Source of the DNA: Yponomeuta sedellus
Lineage: Eukaryota > Arthropoda > Insecta > Lepidoptera > Yponomeutidae
Reading direction: 5' to 3'
Assembly: GCA_934045075.1 (NCBI GenBank)
Contig: OW203729.1
Location: 6,357,816-6,421,815, forward strand
DNA length: 64,000 nucleotides
Below the pieces are notes generated by a model that did no database searches, had not been told where the DNA came from, and worked only from the letters and a program-made list of their open reading frames with translations. The translations under genes were made by a program, and so were the position numbers. Each line of letters starts with the position of its first letter. Position 1 is the stretch's first letter. Of this stretch, positions 9,950 through 21,212 are shown in pieces.

Positions 9950-11127
9950 TGTCGAACTAAATCTCTCGTAATTATTAATTTCATTCCGGAATTACTCAGT
10001 CAGTGCCGAGCTCCATCTCTACTTATTAAGTTTAAGGTCTGCAAATCAGAGTGAAATCTATTCCCACTCTTCCCACAAAAATTCAAGTAATCACGGAATG
10101 AAGTTAGTAAAATAATAAATTCTTTTATTTAGGTGCTCTGTGCTTAGCCGAGGTCTGTGTTGCAGGTGATCGTTAATGTCTTCAGTTCAGAGCGGAACTT
10201 AGTTATCGAAATGTTTTATACTGGCTTGATAGTGCGATATGTAGGAAGTTGCCCTATTATTAAGAGGTACTTGCGACTGCAAATCAACGTTTACGACCAT
10301 GCACTCTGCCCAGTCACTTTACTGGCAATTTTCCAACTATAATGGTATATGTGCTGTGTTACGGTCTGTTTTACCGTAAACGATTGGTGCCCTCTGTACA
10401 AGTATATACTCGTAAGTTGTAAGTGACTGTTAAAGCTTGGTTATTTTTTCAATTGCCGGCGCTAGTTAGTTCCCGGTAGGAACCAAAGTAGGTATGATCA
10501 AAACCGTTTCCGTTACTATTGAAAGCGAAATAAAAATTGATTGTTTCATGAAAATACACGAGCACATTTTAATGCTACACGCAAAATTCTGAATTACTGA
10601 TGTATTACATAGTTGCGATCGTAAATCTGCGTTGGGCCTCAGCTTATGACAGGAGCGCCAATTTTACATTAGACAGAATAAGCCTACGTACCGTCTCATG
10701 CTAGCTATGTGAAACGGGTGGTGAATAAAACAATGTAGGTATCTTTAACGCAGGGTTTTACTTAGATGTTCTCACAAGTACAATTATTGTGGGCGTGTGG
10801 TTGTAGGCGCGAGCCAAAACAGTATGAGGGCTGCAAGCCCGAATACATCTCGTAGAGGAAAAACTTCGCTAACATAAAAACAGTTACAGTCATATGCTCG
10901 CCTAACGCTTCAGGAGTGAGCGAGATAGATGTTGATGATATCGACAATAGGTACGCATTCAATGCCATGAAGTTATAATACAATAGGTCAAATGGTAATG
11001 TTCATCATAATAAAATCACAATAGTAGGTGTGTGTAAGAGGAAACTGCAACATCTTTTATCGGTCAGCGCCTGAAAGAGTTATGTTTTTGGATGTGTATT
11101 AAAGATATATGTATATTTAAAAACCTA
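9950..11127. other. Gene-free region
   Basis: No coding region could be supported. The minus-strand open frame at 10762-10983 has no recognisable domain and no flanking exons. Confidence 0.5.
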
Positions 11128-11282
11128 TTTAGACGCTAAAAATTTCACCCATGCCGGGATTCGAACCCGCAACCTCTGGCTATCCGTGCCAGCGCTCTAC
11201 CAATTGAGCCAATGGGCGACTCACCGCCATCAGTGAAATTTCGAACCTCTTTACACTATTCTCTGTATTACGTACAGAGAAT
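11128..11282 (-). repeat. tRNA-like SINE A
   Basis: On the minus strand the core reads GCCCATTGGCTCAATTGGTA, GAGCGCTGGCACGGATAGCC, GGTTCGAATCCCGGCATGGG: A-box and B-box plus a GCCCAT/ATGGGT acceptor-like stem. It is flanked by the family arms AAAACCTATTTAGACGCTAA and CGAACCTCTTTACACTATTC. The repeated flanks in many copies show it is a SINE and not a tRNA gene. Confidence 0.9.
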
Positions 11283-12299
11283 ATATGTATATGTATGTAT
11301 ATTTCTTTGTTACGCTCTGTAGCCTTAACGGCGTGACAGACATTAGCTTGAGAGGTGTCGCTCGATTCGCTTCTTAACTGTCAGAGCGATACATAGAAAA
11401 TGGTATATAGAAATAAAAAAATATTAACTTATATTAACACTTTTACGCAGTCGGGTGTTTTAATTTTAAACAATTCATTTATTATTGATTCGGCTATGCG
11501 AGTTGATAGTTTTTATGTGGTGTATTGCCGTTGATGCCGTTCATAGTGTCTTACAATAGTTTTCTTTGATTTGAAATGTTTGTTCATTGAGATGATTGTG
11601 GTTATTGTATTGAAATATTACTTATTTTTTGTTGTTACAATATTAAGATTGTAGCGTAAAGGTGTTAGGAGAAAACAATAAAATAAAGGTTGTGTGGTGA
11701 GTTATTATTCAATATATATTTGTAGAATAAGAATAATAATAATAATAAGTGCCTTAATGTCTTCCGACTGAAAAATAAAATACAATAAATAGTTTAAAAA
11801 TATTACATACAACATTATTCGGTTTGCTTTTGAACATGGTAAATTTGTATTTGTTACACGACTAAGAATTGGTTAAAAGATGAAAATTTTATTACCAAAG
11901 TATCTAGGTAGGTACTTCAAATTTTATCCGCACACAAAATTATTTTTCTATGTGTGGTTTATGTTACAATTTTTTTTAATACATATATTTGGTCAGTATT
12001 ATTGTTACCCTGCTAACATTTTGCAGATATTGTACGTGTTAAGTTTAGGGACATGATTATATTTTAAATTTACCTCGATTGTGGATTCATTTATTTTTAT
12101 GATATTATGAAAGGTTCCATCAGATACTCAATTCAAGATATTATTTTCTAAGTACATGACAGCGTTGATATGTCTCAATGTTTATATTAAGTTTGTGTGT
12201 GATGGTGAAGTGTTAAAACTTCAAATAAAAAAAAACTTTAATAAATACTGCATTTTATTTCAATACCAATAACATTACTTGGTTTCAAACCAGGATAAG
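11283..12299. other. AT-rich gene-free region
   Basis: No gene seen. It contains an AAT trinucleotide run at about 11729-11748. Confidence 0.5.
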
Positions 12300-12309
12300 G
12301 CGTGCTATA

Positions 12310-12480
12310 GTGCAGTTAATTGCCTCGTTGGGTTATCGGTTATCACACTTGACTGCACAAAAGTCGTGTTTTCGAATCTCACGTAGGTAACCTAGTTTTG
12401 GACTAAGACAAGTTTGTGTTGTGTGAAGTGGAAGTTGCTCTAACCAGGAAAGGCATCACAAGCATGAAAAAACACACAAA
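12310..12480 (+). repeat. Diverged tRNA-headed SINE
   Basis: TTGCCTCGTTGGGTTATCGG (A-box-like), ACACTTGACTGCACAAAAGT (anticodon arm-like) and GTGTTTTCGAATCTCACG (B-box-like) are spaced as in a tRNA. Divergence is high. Confidence 0.55.
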
Positions 12481-12676
12481 CTGTATAACTCAAACTACGA
12501 CGTCACCAAGTAGGTACTCTTACCCCTAAACCAACTGGCGCGGATCATCTCGAATTCATCAACACCGTGAGTACAAGATGGTACAAGTATTCCCTTAAAA
12601 AAGTTGAAGCTCTCTTGTCTGTGCTTACTTTACCAAATTTCATCATCGGTCAAGAAAAATGGCTGAAAAGACATTC

Positions 12677-12950
12677 GTTATCAACCCTTGTATGTCCCCA
12701 CTCCTGGGGCACGGGTCCCTTCCTACATCGCAGGAAGGTTAGGCCATACTCCACCACGGGGGCCAAGTCCGGGTTGGCGGAGGATTGTAAGACAGTGGCG
12801 GGTCTTACTGTTAGAAGTTATCAAGCCGCCCGTAAGGCCTCTGACATGGCTTAACGACTGCCATTATATCACGGCCGGCGCCAACGGCTTAGCGGGCCTT
12901 GCGAAGCACGGAAGCGCTCGGAAAAATGCCACTAGAGCGGTAGGCACTAC
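12677..12950 (-). repeat. 5S-like SINE, body only
   Basis: It starts CAACCCTTGTATGTCCCCAC, passes GCATCGCAGGAAGGTTAGGC and GTAAGACAGTGGCGGGTCTT, and ends GGAAAAATGCCACTAGAGCG. The 5S-like box is absent. Open frames across it (12567-12990) are repeat artefacts. Confidence 0.9.
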
Positions 12951-13004
12951 TGAAGGAACATATGAGTTTTCAGAAGTAATAACTCTTTAACTGTATTCAA
13001 TATT

Positions 13005-13085
13005 TCTTCTTCTTCTTCAGGCTATATTATGTAGTCCACTGCTGGACATAGCCCTCCCCTAATGAGCGCCATAGCGCCCTTTCTT
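13005..13085 (-). repeat. LINE 3' terminus fragment
   Basis: Reverse strand reads CTATGTCCAGCAGTGGACTA ... ATAGCCTGAAGAAGAAGAAG, the tail of a LINE family that ends in short purine triplet runs. Others lie at 29690, 42350, 47350, 53590 and 62100. Confidence 0.75.
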
Positions 13086-13165
13086 CAATATTTATCTTAA
13101 GAGAATAGAAACAAGGTAAGTATAGAACCGGTTTCTGAATTGAGAATTTCACTAGGTAAATACTT

Positions 13166-13366
13166 AGTCTGTTAGTTTTTAGTTAGAATATACCTCGGGC
13201 TCGAGTGTAATACTACGTCCTGCTCTGTATAAAACGTTTCTTCACTATTTTGAAAAGTTATGTAAAGTTATAAAATAAATAAAATACAAAATAAATCGTA
13301 CCTTATTGCAATACAATCGGTTTTTGATTGCTCATCCGAGGTTTATTCTAAAAGCTAACACACTGT
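13166..13366. repeat. MITE type M2
   Basis: AGTCTGTTAGTTTTTAG...AGAATATACCTCGG pairs with CCGAGGTTTATTCTAAAAGC TAACACACT at 13336-13366. The sister copy is at 33017-33238. Confidence 0.8.
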
Positions 13367-13690
13367 AAGTAACTTTCTGTCACGCTCTTTTCTGCGATAT
13401 TCGAAGAGACGTCACAGCACTACAGTTAACTGTTTACTTAGCGAAATTCTCAATTCAGAATCTGGCCCTTACTGAGTAGGTATGTAAATAATTAAATGGC
13501 ACAGAATGTTGTTTGTTAATGAATATGAAATACGTGCGGAATGTGCCAAGGCTCGTGGTGGAGAATAGGGCAGGGCGGTAGGGGTGTGTGATTAGGTCCT
13601 GGGGAGGCGGAAGGTTTCCCTACAAATAAATGTGAACGTGTGAATTGAATTTGAAAAGAACACTTTGTTTCACTGTCACCTGTCACTGGT

Positions 13691-13930
13691 TATTTATTTT
13701 AAAAACCTATTTAGAGGCTAAAAAATCCACCCATGCTGGGATTCGAACCCGCGACCTCTGGCTATCCGTGCCAGCGCTCTTCCAACTGAGCTAATGGGCG
13801 ACTCACCGGCATCAGTGAAATTTCGAACCTCTTTACAATATTCTCTGTATTACGTACAGGCAGCGACATCTGGCTGAAGTAATTTGCATTACTTGCCGCC
13901 CCGAGTATACCTACTTTGCAGTAAGGTTTT
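13691..13930 (-). repeat. tRNA-like SINE A, long copy
   Basis: AAAAACCTATTTAGAGGCTA, a tRNA-like core (13725-13802), then ATTACGTACAGGCAGCGACA, ATTTGCATTACTTGCCGCCC and GTAAGGTTTTTACATCGG. It shows the full unit, with the tRNA-like part in the middle. Confidence 0.9.
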
Positions 13931-14189
13931 TACATCGGAATGATATGAATGATGGTTATTTATTGATTTTATTTCATCTGCCCTTTCCGCTGTTACGAAT
14001 AGGTATAGTTGTTTATCAATACCACTAGGAGAACCAGATCCCTAAGACAGGTTTGTACCTAGGTTAGGGGTCAGAAGTTCGAATTGTATAAAGATACTAT
14101 GTACGAATAACCTATGTACTCGTATTTAGTTTAGGATAAAAATTGTAGACTAATAAATTATTTTATTATTACCTACCTTAAATAATTAT

Positions 14190-14405
14190 GAATCACATCA
14201 CGTCACACTAATATTAAAAAGGTTAAAGTTTGAGTGTATGTTTGTTACTTATCTACTACACTACACGTCTAAACGGCTAGAGCGATTAAAAAAAAATTGT
14301 ATGGAGCTGACACCCATTATAGGCTACGTTTTACTGCGGGAAAATATCTTATTCCCATGGGAAAATCGATAACCAGCGGGTAACACCGCGGGGCACAGCT
14401 GGTAT
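14190..14405 (-). repeat. Dispersed repeat type R1, reversed
   Basis: It runs from ACGTCACACTAATATTAAAA to CACCGCGGGGCACAGCTGG. The inverse of the R1 blocks at 9490 and 15399. Confidence 0.75.
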
Positions 14406-15047
14406 GATATATTTGTGTTACTCGTCGCCATGATATTTAGCAGTAAGAACGTAGACATCAGCAATGCGCGACACCAACAAGGCAGTCAAATCAAATTGCA
14501 TTTTGTGTTACAAATACGCGGCCCGCGCATAATCCGCGTCTCGGGTGGAGGCAAATAAAACGAATGTTATCTTGGTACCGTTTATCGGCCGGTCTCTACA
14601 GTTAGACGAAAGGCGCAGGTTGTTTTCACCGTTCCCAGGCGCGATTCACGAGTCCCCGTGTCGGTATCGATTATTATCCGTATCCGACGGGTTTCTTACG
14701 TAGTGAAAAAAGGAAGAACGAAAAATTCCACAAAACACGCACTTAAAATCCTTACGTAATTTACGTAAGGACAATAAAAAATAAGAAAAAGTAATATCCC
14801 AACCGTAGAAATGATGTCATTGTGCCTCCGCGGCTTTAAAAAAAAGGCTCACCAACTCAGCATGCATTGCTGGTGTGTGCTGTGACCAACGCAGCACCGG
14901 CAAAACTGAGAAATACACACACTGACTGTTGGGACGGTGATCCGAAGGGAAGCTGTACTCTTATACTTAGGTAGGCTGACTAAGCCGCAGATCAGTTTCT
15001 CAAGTATACGACGACGGGTGCAAATGGGCCCTATTTCTAAATGATAT
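14406..15047. other. Gene-free region
   Basis: Mixed composition, with a CpG-richer part at 14510-14700. A TTTAAAAA block at about 14834 could be TATA-like but no coding exon follows. Short inverted TTACGTAA words occur at 14752-14772. Confidence 0.4.
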
Positions 15048-15255
15048 TAACCCTTTGTATGTCCCCACTACAGGGACACGGGTCTCTTCCTGCATCGCAG
15101 GCAGGTTAGGCCATACTCCACCACGGGGGCCAAGTCCGGGTTGGTGGCGACAAGACATGACGTAAGACAGTGGTGGGCCTTACTTTCAGAAGTTATCAGG
15201 CCGCCCATTAGGCGTCTTATGTGAGGGCCGGTACCAACGTCTTAACGTGTTTCAC
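15048..15255 (-). repeat. 5S-like SINE, body, internally deleted
   Basis: AACCCTTTGTATGTCCCCAC, GCATCGCAGGCAGGTTAGGC, CAAGTCCGGGTTGGTGG, AAGTTATCAGGCCGCCCATT, then a shortened end at GTCTTAACGTG. Confidence 0.9.
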
Positions 15256-15398
15256 TTCTTCTTCAGAATGGATAATAATAATATTATATAAGTGTATGGT
15301 TATTTATTTAGTTTAATTTATAAGTGTTACGTATTATTCTACTATATAAATGTATATACGATAGGTAGATATGCTATTATTCTACTTTATACAACACT

Positions 15399-15540
15399 AG
15401 CTGTGCCCCGCGGTTTATCGCTTTTTCCATGGGAATTATTTACGGTAGCCTATGTGTTAATCCAGGGTGTCAGCTAACTTCATACCAAATTTTATTAAAA
15501 TCGCAGCTGTTTAGACGTGAAGAATATTTATATATATTTA
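15399..15540 (+). repeat. Dispersed repeat type R1
   Basis: CTAGCTGTGCCCCGCGGTTT, TTCCATGGGAATTATTTACG, TTCATACCAAATTTTATTAA, TTTAGACGTGAAGAA. Confidence 0.75.
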
Positions 15541-15654
15541 TTTAAAGTGATATATAAAAGGTTGTCTGGAAGAGATCGCTCTTAGCGATAAGACCGCCAA
15601 TTGTCTAACATTACTTAGATTTAAGAATCATGGTTGTAATATTTTTCTGGTTGT

Positions 15655-15668
15655 GCAATAAAGTGTTC

Positions 15669-15705
<37 letters not shown>

Positions 15706-15712
15706 ATATTTA
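15655..15712 (+). repeat. (CTAT)n tail of a retroposon
   Basis: CAATAAAGTGTTCT followed by about nine CTAT units. The same AATAAAGTGTTCTCTATCTA block is at 22459, so this is the 3' end of a repeat family ending in CTAT units. Confidence 0.8.
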
Positions 15713-16463
15713 AACTTTCATCTGAATTACCTACTTCAATAGGATTTCTTTAATTTCTCGGATTGGTTCCCACCTTTTCCCGTCATCCATTGGTTGGCTA
15801 GAATAAAATACTAATTAGTATCAAGCCCGCCTATGTACAATATTTATTTACTTGGTGCAATGAAGAATTTTAATAGTAATGTGTCTTTGCACTTCTGTCG
15901 CGAGGTTGTGAATCCGGACCGTGACCCCGATCTCGCGCGCGGATGCAGCGGCGGACCACTCCGGACTCCGGAGCAGCGCAATTAATAAACAGGACACCAA
16001 TTTTGCATTCGACTTGTCAGTTAAACGAGAAACTACTCTCACAGCTTGTATGTGGGTCCACTAACTGTTTTGCAGAGTCCACTTTTAAGAACTTGCGCAA
16101 GCAATTAATACCGCTAATAATAAATCTAGGGTCAGACTAAAGCACATACCTAAGTCCAAATCGCAATTTTTGGTGGTAGGGAAAATAAGATTTTATGAAA
16201 TCTAATATATAAAAATCTAACGTCACAGTGCTTGATATCAAACTCCTCCTAAACGGCTTCACGGATTATTACGATTTTTTTTTGTGGATATTTGGTATAT
16301 ATCTCAGAATAGCTTGTAGACTAATTAGCATGGCAAAACAACGTTTCCTAGGTCAGTTTTTTTATCTTTACTAGGTTAAGCAGTGCTGTCATGAAAGAAT
16401 TAATTGACATACATGTTTTTAAAAAAATAAGGAAACTGTTATGATATTTTTTTTTACTGTAGA

Positions 16464-16575
16464 CTGTTAGTCCGGATTTACGGGTGTTGTTATATCGGAA
16501 AAGTCCGACCAGGTTTCGCTCCGATTCGCAGAGCTTATTCATGGTGAGCAGAGACGGAGCTCGCGTCGTCGGTTG
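16464..16575 (+). repeat. MITE type M1, 5' part
   Basis: AGACTGTTAGTCCGGATTTA, then ACCAGGTTTCGCTCCGATTC and GAGCTCGCGTCGTCGGTTGC. Absent at the equivalent point of duplication unit 2, so it probably inserted after the duplication or was lost from unit 2. Confidence 0.8.
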
Positions 16576-16761
16576 CTTGTCTCACACTTTTTTTTTATTC
16601 ACTATTTTTTTACTGGTAATTTGTGTAAAATGTGTCACAACAATTTCTCTATTATGTTGAGTCTAATTTTTAGGGCCCATTGCCGTGAACTTAAGGCAAA
16701 CAATCCAGAGCTAGACAGCATTAGATCCAAAAACGGCCGCTTTCTATCTACCAATACCACT

Positions 16762-16900
16762 GGCTAACGGTGAAGGAAAACATCGTGTGAAAACCTGATT
16801 GTCTGAAGTGTTCATATAGGTATCGCCGTGAGCACGCCTGGTTTTTAAGCCCACTCTCTTTGAGGACGGCCAGTGCCCTGGAGTGGGACATATACAGACT
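16762..16900 (+). repeat. SINE B fragment
   Basis: CTAACGGTGAAGGAAAACAT CGTG... matches the SINE B block just after its tRNA head. The rest is diverged. Confidence 0.5.
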
Positions 16901-18214
16901 ACTTATTTTTTTATTATCTAAAGGTACTTGTTTGTTCAACACTTAAGACGAAGTTGTGCTAGACTACAGGTGGGTACACAAAGAAAAGACAATTCAATTC
17001 AAGAAGTAAGTCAATCGACTTACGGTAATCGTTCATCATTATTTTTTGTACGTGTGTTTGTTTATATCAGCTGTTGCCTCCGCGGTCAGCGGGTTACTGG
17101 GTGAGGGCAGGTCAAAGACTTCAGGCAGTGGCAGCTTTTGATTTTGACTGGTATTTTCAGGATCTCGATACCTTTGTGAATTAGTCATTCCCGCTTCCGC
17201 ATATCTTTTTAAATTGAACATATATCGTGAGGTAGAGTGATCTGTCTTTATTGCTCTATCTTTGAGGATTAAAGCCTAGTCACTGAACCTAGTGCTGACG
17301 AGACAAGGCGGAGATACTAAGTTTTACGAGAGACTAGCCACGCGACGACGCACGCATTATTATTAAAATTCTTTATTGCACAAAAGTTTTGCACATAGGC
17401 GAGCTTAGCAATTACTTAGCATTATCTACCAGCTAACGTACAGTTTGACCAAAAATTCCGGAAACCGGAAGTGAAACTTTATTATTGGTATTATCGAAAA
17501 GACCATTTACTTACTACCTTTGATTAAACACAGTACATCTTTTCAATGAAATGACTGTAGTTTTTACTTTTATAAAGCTTTTAAGTGCACGAAATTAACT
17601 AACACAGACAAAAAGTTTGACCAAAACCTTACTCTTTAAATCACTTTTTGGACAAAGTTTACAGATGCAACAAAGTTCCATCTCGACGAACTAGCCAATT
17701 GCTTTAGCGATACCGACCTTTAAATGGGTGAGTCAGCGATATAGAAATGAAAGCTCTGGAGAAAAGTGCAAGGAACGCAACAACAATTTAATTAAAATCC
17801 GAATACTTTCCGCAAGTTTTTCAACTTATCGAATAGGTATTAATCCCGTGAAACAAATTGCATTATATTTTGAATTTTATTTGAAAACATTTCACAATAT
17901 ACCTAAGCATCAGTCACCTTAGCCCATGCCTACGTAATGGGCGTTGAACTAAGTTCTAAAACTACCTAAGGCCATCAAGCTTCCACTAAGCCTTGAAGAA
18001 AAGGAAATTTGTATCTCTGCCAAACGCAGTCCGTGTATGGAATTGAGACCTAAGCAAACTCTTGGAGATAGATATTGTTTACATCTACACCAACAAACTA
18101 ACGGAATGCCTAGCTCTGAAACTAAAATTTACGAGCCTACCATCTAGGCACCATAGGAATCCCTGCCGCGGTAGGTCGCCGTCGGCGGCTGCGTCTGTAC
18201 CGCTATCTCCGCAG

Positions 18215-18276
18215 ATAAATAAAAAATGCATCGCCGAACGGCTACATAACGGTCCTGGTGAGACGTCGAGGTCAGT
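18215..18276 (+). promoter_or_regulatory. Candidate core promoter of secreted-protein gene 1
   Basis: TCAGT at 18272-18276 fits the insect initiator, 27 nt before the ATG. The gene 2 copy has TCAGT at the same 27-nt spacing (23370-23374) and the 31-kb relative has TCAGT at 30961, 31 nt before its ATG. A weak TATA-like TACATAA lies at 18243. Inference from position only. Confidence 0.35.
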
Positions 18277-18298
18277 GCCTCATCAGAACCCAAACGCG

Positions 18299-19209
18299 AT
18301 GGTCAATTACAAGCGGGTTGTTTGCGAGACAGTGTTTGCGATAGCCCTGCTGGCGTTGGCCGCAGCCGCACCCGCTGCGGATTGTCCCGATAGACACCAC
18401 TACGACCAGCGTCAAAATGGTTCCGAGAACTACCGTCTAAACATCGATGGAGTCGTCATCGCTGCCGCGCCGGTCGAAACAGTCCTCGCGGTCGCGTCCG
18501 AGATGTACCTTAACGACTTGATGGCTGATCTGGCGGAATTGGACAGCCCGACCAAGCCGCCCAGTGACGTCAAACCGCTGGAGCAAAAGCCCGTGGACAA
18601 GCCGGAGAATGAAAAGCCGGACCCAGCCAAGCCCGACCTTAGCGACGTTAGTCTGGGCAATGAAGTTAAGGGGCAAATGAAAGACGCGCACAATAGGAAG
18701 CAAGAAAAGGCGCAAAGGTAGAGTATCTCCTATTTAAGTTATTAGTAACATGTAGAAAGAAATAAATTTATTATAACAATAGAACATATCACAGAAACTA
18801 AAAAAATAGATAACTGATGACATAGTATGAAAAACAATAGAAAGAAAACGAAATACACAACAGACAAAAGAAAAACATAAGATGTAGCCTTTGGTGTGGT
18901 GAATTGCCACAGAAGGCAGCTGACTTGGTCCTAAAGAGCTTTATGCAATAGATTTTATGATTTCACGTGAAATCGCTTTATTAACCTATGACATTTTGAC
19001 AGTTGACTTTGTTACCACCCTTCAACAAAATGCGGCAGGCTTCGGCAAAATCTGACAACACCTCGTAATCATGACCCAAATTGCATCTCTAGTGATAGTG
19101 ATTGGGTGACAAAGATAGTTTTCTGAACATGACTTTTCATTCTAGCAGGTTGAAGATGCATCTAGCCAACATGCTGCTACCGCTGCTAAGGAAGACCCGC
19201 CATCATTAA
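18299..19209 (+). CDS. Secreted DQRQ-motif protein, tandem copy 1, two exons
   Basis: CDS join(18299..18717, 19149..19209), 159 residues. Residues 1-27 are a signal peptide (basic MVNYKR start, then a hydrophobic AIALLALAAAAPA core). The mature part opens CPDRHHYDQRQNGSENYRLN, followed by a hydrophobic IDGVVIAAAP stretch, then an acidic Pro/Lys region rich in KP and PDPAKPD units. Exon 2 adds the basic tail LKMHLANMLLPLLRKTRHH. The donor is AG|GTAGAG: unspliced RNA would stop at that TAG after 140 residues. Copy 2 keeps the same junction, the same exon 2 frame and the same stop. An upstream in-frame extension to 18062 is open, but the ATG at 18299 is chosen because the signal peptide starts there and copy 2 agrees. 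Family shared with 30992-31528. Function unknown; an extracellular product is likely. Confidence 0.85.
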
Positions 19210-19650
19210 GAACATCGCCCGCATCTGCTCTTAAACTCACATCATTGTAATTTACAGTAGGTTTGCTTGTCAATTGTACATTTCTGATTGTTTGGTAATG
19301 CAGAAAGAACCATCAACCTTAATATCGATAACTTGTTTAATGAAGTATCCAACTGAAATTATTGTTAAATGCCAAACCTACTAAGGATCTTAGGTACGAG
19401 TATGTTCTAAAAAGGTTATACAAAGTATCTTCATCAATATAGCAATCGAGTGATATTTGAAATGCATTTATTAAAATTAATACCATTTATTGTACCTACT
19501 TAATTTATTCATGTATACGTAATTAGTTCGTAAGTTTTAGTACCGTAAGGCAATTGTTTTTTTGATAGTAAAAAATAATTCTTTTTGAAAAATCCCTAAA
19601 CTCTGTTGAACTGTATTTTGTAGTTTAACTGTACTTCGTCAAATCCACTA

Positions 19651-20325
19651 CGAACTGAGGGCTTATTCTGTTTTACTATCTTTTTCGTCAACAGAGAGCC
19701 TGACAGAAATTAAGTAAACTGCATTTTAATTAAGAAAATATGACCCAATTTTTTTCGCAGTGTAAAATTGCGACAAATTCTTCGGCATAATAATATTCAT
19801 CACAACTATACGAAACGTTACCAAGTAGCACAACCCCTTTGTTAAGGGGTTGATTAAAACACAAATAATACATTATTTGTCTTTTAATATTAATACTAAT
19901 TAAAGCCTTGACTCTTTCTCTCTGAAAGAAGGTATGTGTCTTATACTGTTTATTTGAATCCCAAACGGACGAAGCACATCTAGCTGTGTAAAAATTTCAT
20001 CTTCGGCGTGAAATCATAATCAAAAATTAAAAAAATCCTTTGGAGGAATAAGGAATGAAGCCGTTTTAATCAAGAATTACCAGCGTGTGTTCCCAATTGC
20101 TAAATGGAGTCTGGTATCAGACAAAAGCCCAAACCAGCACTGTTTTCTTTCCAGGAAACGTATTTTTTTTAAGTTTTCTCAACGTAAGCATTATTTTATC
20201 TATAAAAAGGCCGTATATTTTTCTATTTCCTGTGGATTGGGTATTGGTTCAAACACTGGATATTTCAGATCTCAGTGGAAGCTTTTCTGCTTTAGTTAAA
20301 AACCGAGTAACCAAGCATGTTTGTA
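19651..20325. other. Gene-free region between duplication units
   Basis: About 19750-19790 holds the repeat block CGCAGTGTAAAATTGCGACA, also seen at 28667. Open frames at 20085-20299 lack motifs. No gene supported. Confidence 0.5.
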
Positions 20326-21212
20326 GAGAAGAGCGGGTGGTCGAGCTCTTCCACTATAAAGGGAAATTTCCCGCCAGGCAGATCGTATGCCTGGGGACGG
20401 CCGGTCGAACTGTTGTTAGTCGGACGTTATATTTATGGTAATGTCATTAAGCTGCCACGACATTCGGTACTAGTCTATCTTGCTCTACAAACAGAGATTA
20501 CTGGCTCTTATCATACAGGCTTTAGCTTAGTATAAGGGCCAGCAAACACCATTGTACATTTCTTTCTATTACTGATCAAGGCTTGTTTAGTTATGTTTAG
20601 TTATTGAAACACTGATTGCGCGATCCAGGAATATTGGAGTTTGTAGTGCGCGCGCAGAGTTGACATGTGCTAGCCACATCACTCCCCTTCAAGACCGCAG
20701 CTACACATAGCTAGGTCTGATAGGAATCGAAGTCTGTGCTCTAAAGCCTGCAAGTGCCAGATGACGCTGAGTCAGTGAGTCGACTAGCGGTTGAGGGTGT
20801 TCGGCGGCTAACAGTCACTTCACCGGCGACAGTACCATGGAGACCGCGCATGTGGTAGGAACCGGTGAAGGCTGCTGTACAACTGGCAACGTGTGCTGTT
20901 GCTGTGTGGCTGCCGTGCCGAGGGGTTGTGAGAAGATCACCTTCAGTCCCAGCAGTTGGTGCGTTGACTGTAGTGGAACTGATGAAGTGAGACAATGATC
21001 TGTCAGGGGTCACCACTATAGGAAAGAGCGGTTGATCTTGCTCTTCACTATAAAGGGAAATTTTCCGCCAGGCAGATCGTAGGCCGGTCTAACTGTTGTT
21101 AGTCGGACGTTATATTTAGGTATGGTATGTCATTGAAACACTTTGATTGCGCGATGCAGGAATGTTGGAGTTTGTAGTACGCGCGCAGAATTGACATGTG
21201 CTCGCCACGCAT
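20320..21212 (-). mobile_element. Internally deleted LTR retrotransposon
   Basis: Minus strand. A 5' LTR (about 21212 to 21020) begins GTGGCGAGCACATGTCAATT and passes TAACGTCCGACTAACAACAG; a 3' LTR (about 20684 to 20320) begins GTGGCTAGCACATGTCAACT and contains the same block. Directly after the 5' LTR is GTGGTGACCCCTGACAGATC, placed like a primer-binding site; just before the 3' LTR is a purine run, CTTGAAGGGGAG, placed like a polypurine tract. Only about 340 bp lie between, with no gag or pol. The 3' LTR carries about 150 extra bp. ACATG occurs on both flanks, but the exact ends and target duplication are uncertain. Ty3/gypsy affinity is a guess. Confidence 0.65.

Larger units (their letters stand above)
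15880..19650 (+). repeat. Segmental duplication, unit 1
   Basis: GTCGCGAGGTTGTGAATCCG (15897) matches the block near 21346; the 5' UTR, both exons and the 3' flank of the gene at 18299 match 23240-25690. The similarity stays co-linear over about 3.8 kb, interrupted by indels and SINEs. It starts near 15880 and fades near 19650. Confidence 0.9.

Noticed and set aside
10762..10983. 73-codon minus-strand open frame
   Set aside because: No domain, no neighbouring exon with matching phase and no repeat in the window to test conservation.
11147..11222. Possible tRNA gene (also at 13725, 41628, 48228, 45190, 63592)
   Set aside because: The A- and B-boxes and acceptor-like stem are good, but every copy carries the same non-tRNA flanks and the loop preceding the would-be anticodon has C where tRNAs have T. 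SINE A explains them.
12567..12990. Open frames with 'VCPHSWGTGPFLHRRKVRPY'-like peptide, also at 1250, 45438, 46596, 50985 and 62529
   Set aside because: The same peptide recurs because it is the translation of the 5S-like SINE; the repeats have shifted frames and no shared start.
16573..16767. Frame with FRAHCRELKANNPELDSI
   Set aside because: It might be an old transposon fragment, but I could not connect it to any family or find it in the other duplication unit.
18430..18715. Minus-strand open frames over the secreted-protein gene
   Set aside because: Antisense to a supported coding exon with paralogue conservation; no motifs.
19149..19254. Alternative frame of the second exon (VEDASSQHAATAAKEDPPSL)
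   Set aside because: It looks protein-like but needs phase 0, while the only donor gives phase 2; five of six changed codons between the two copies would be replacements in this frame.
20741..21016. 91-codon minus-strand open frame beginning at GTGGTGACCCC
   Set aside because: It starts in the presumed primer-binding site of the LTR element and is low-complexity Thr/Ser/Ala-rich; no gag or pol motif.
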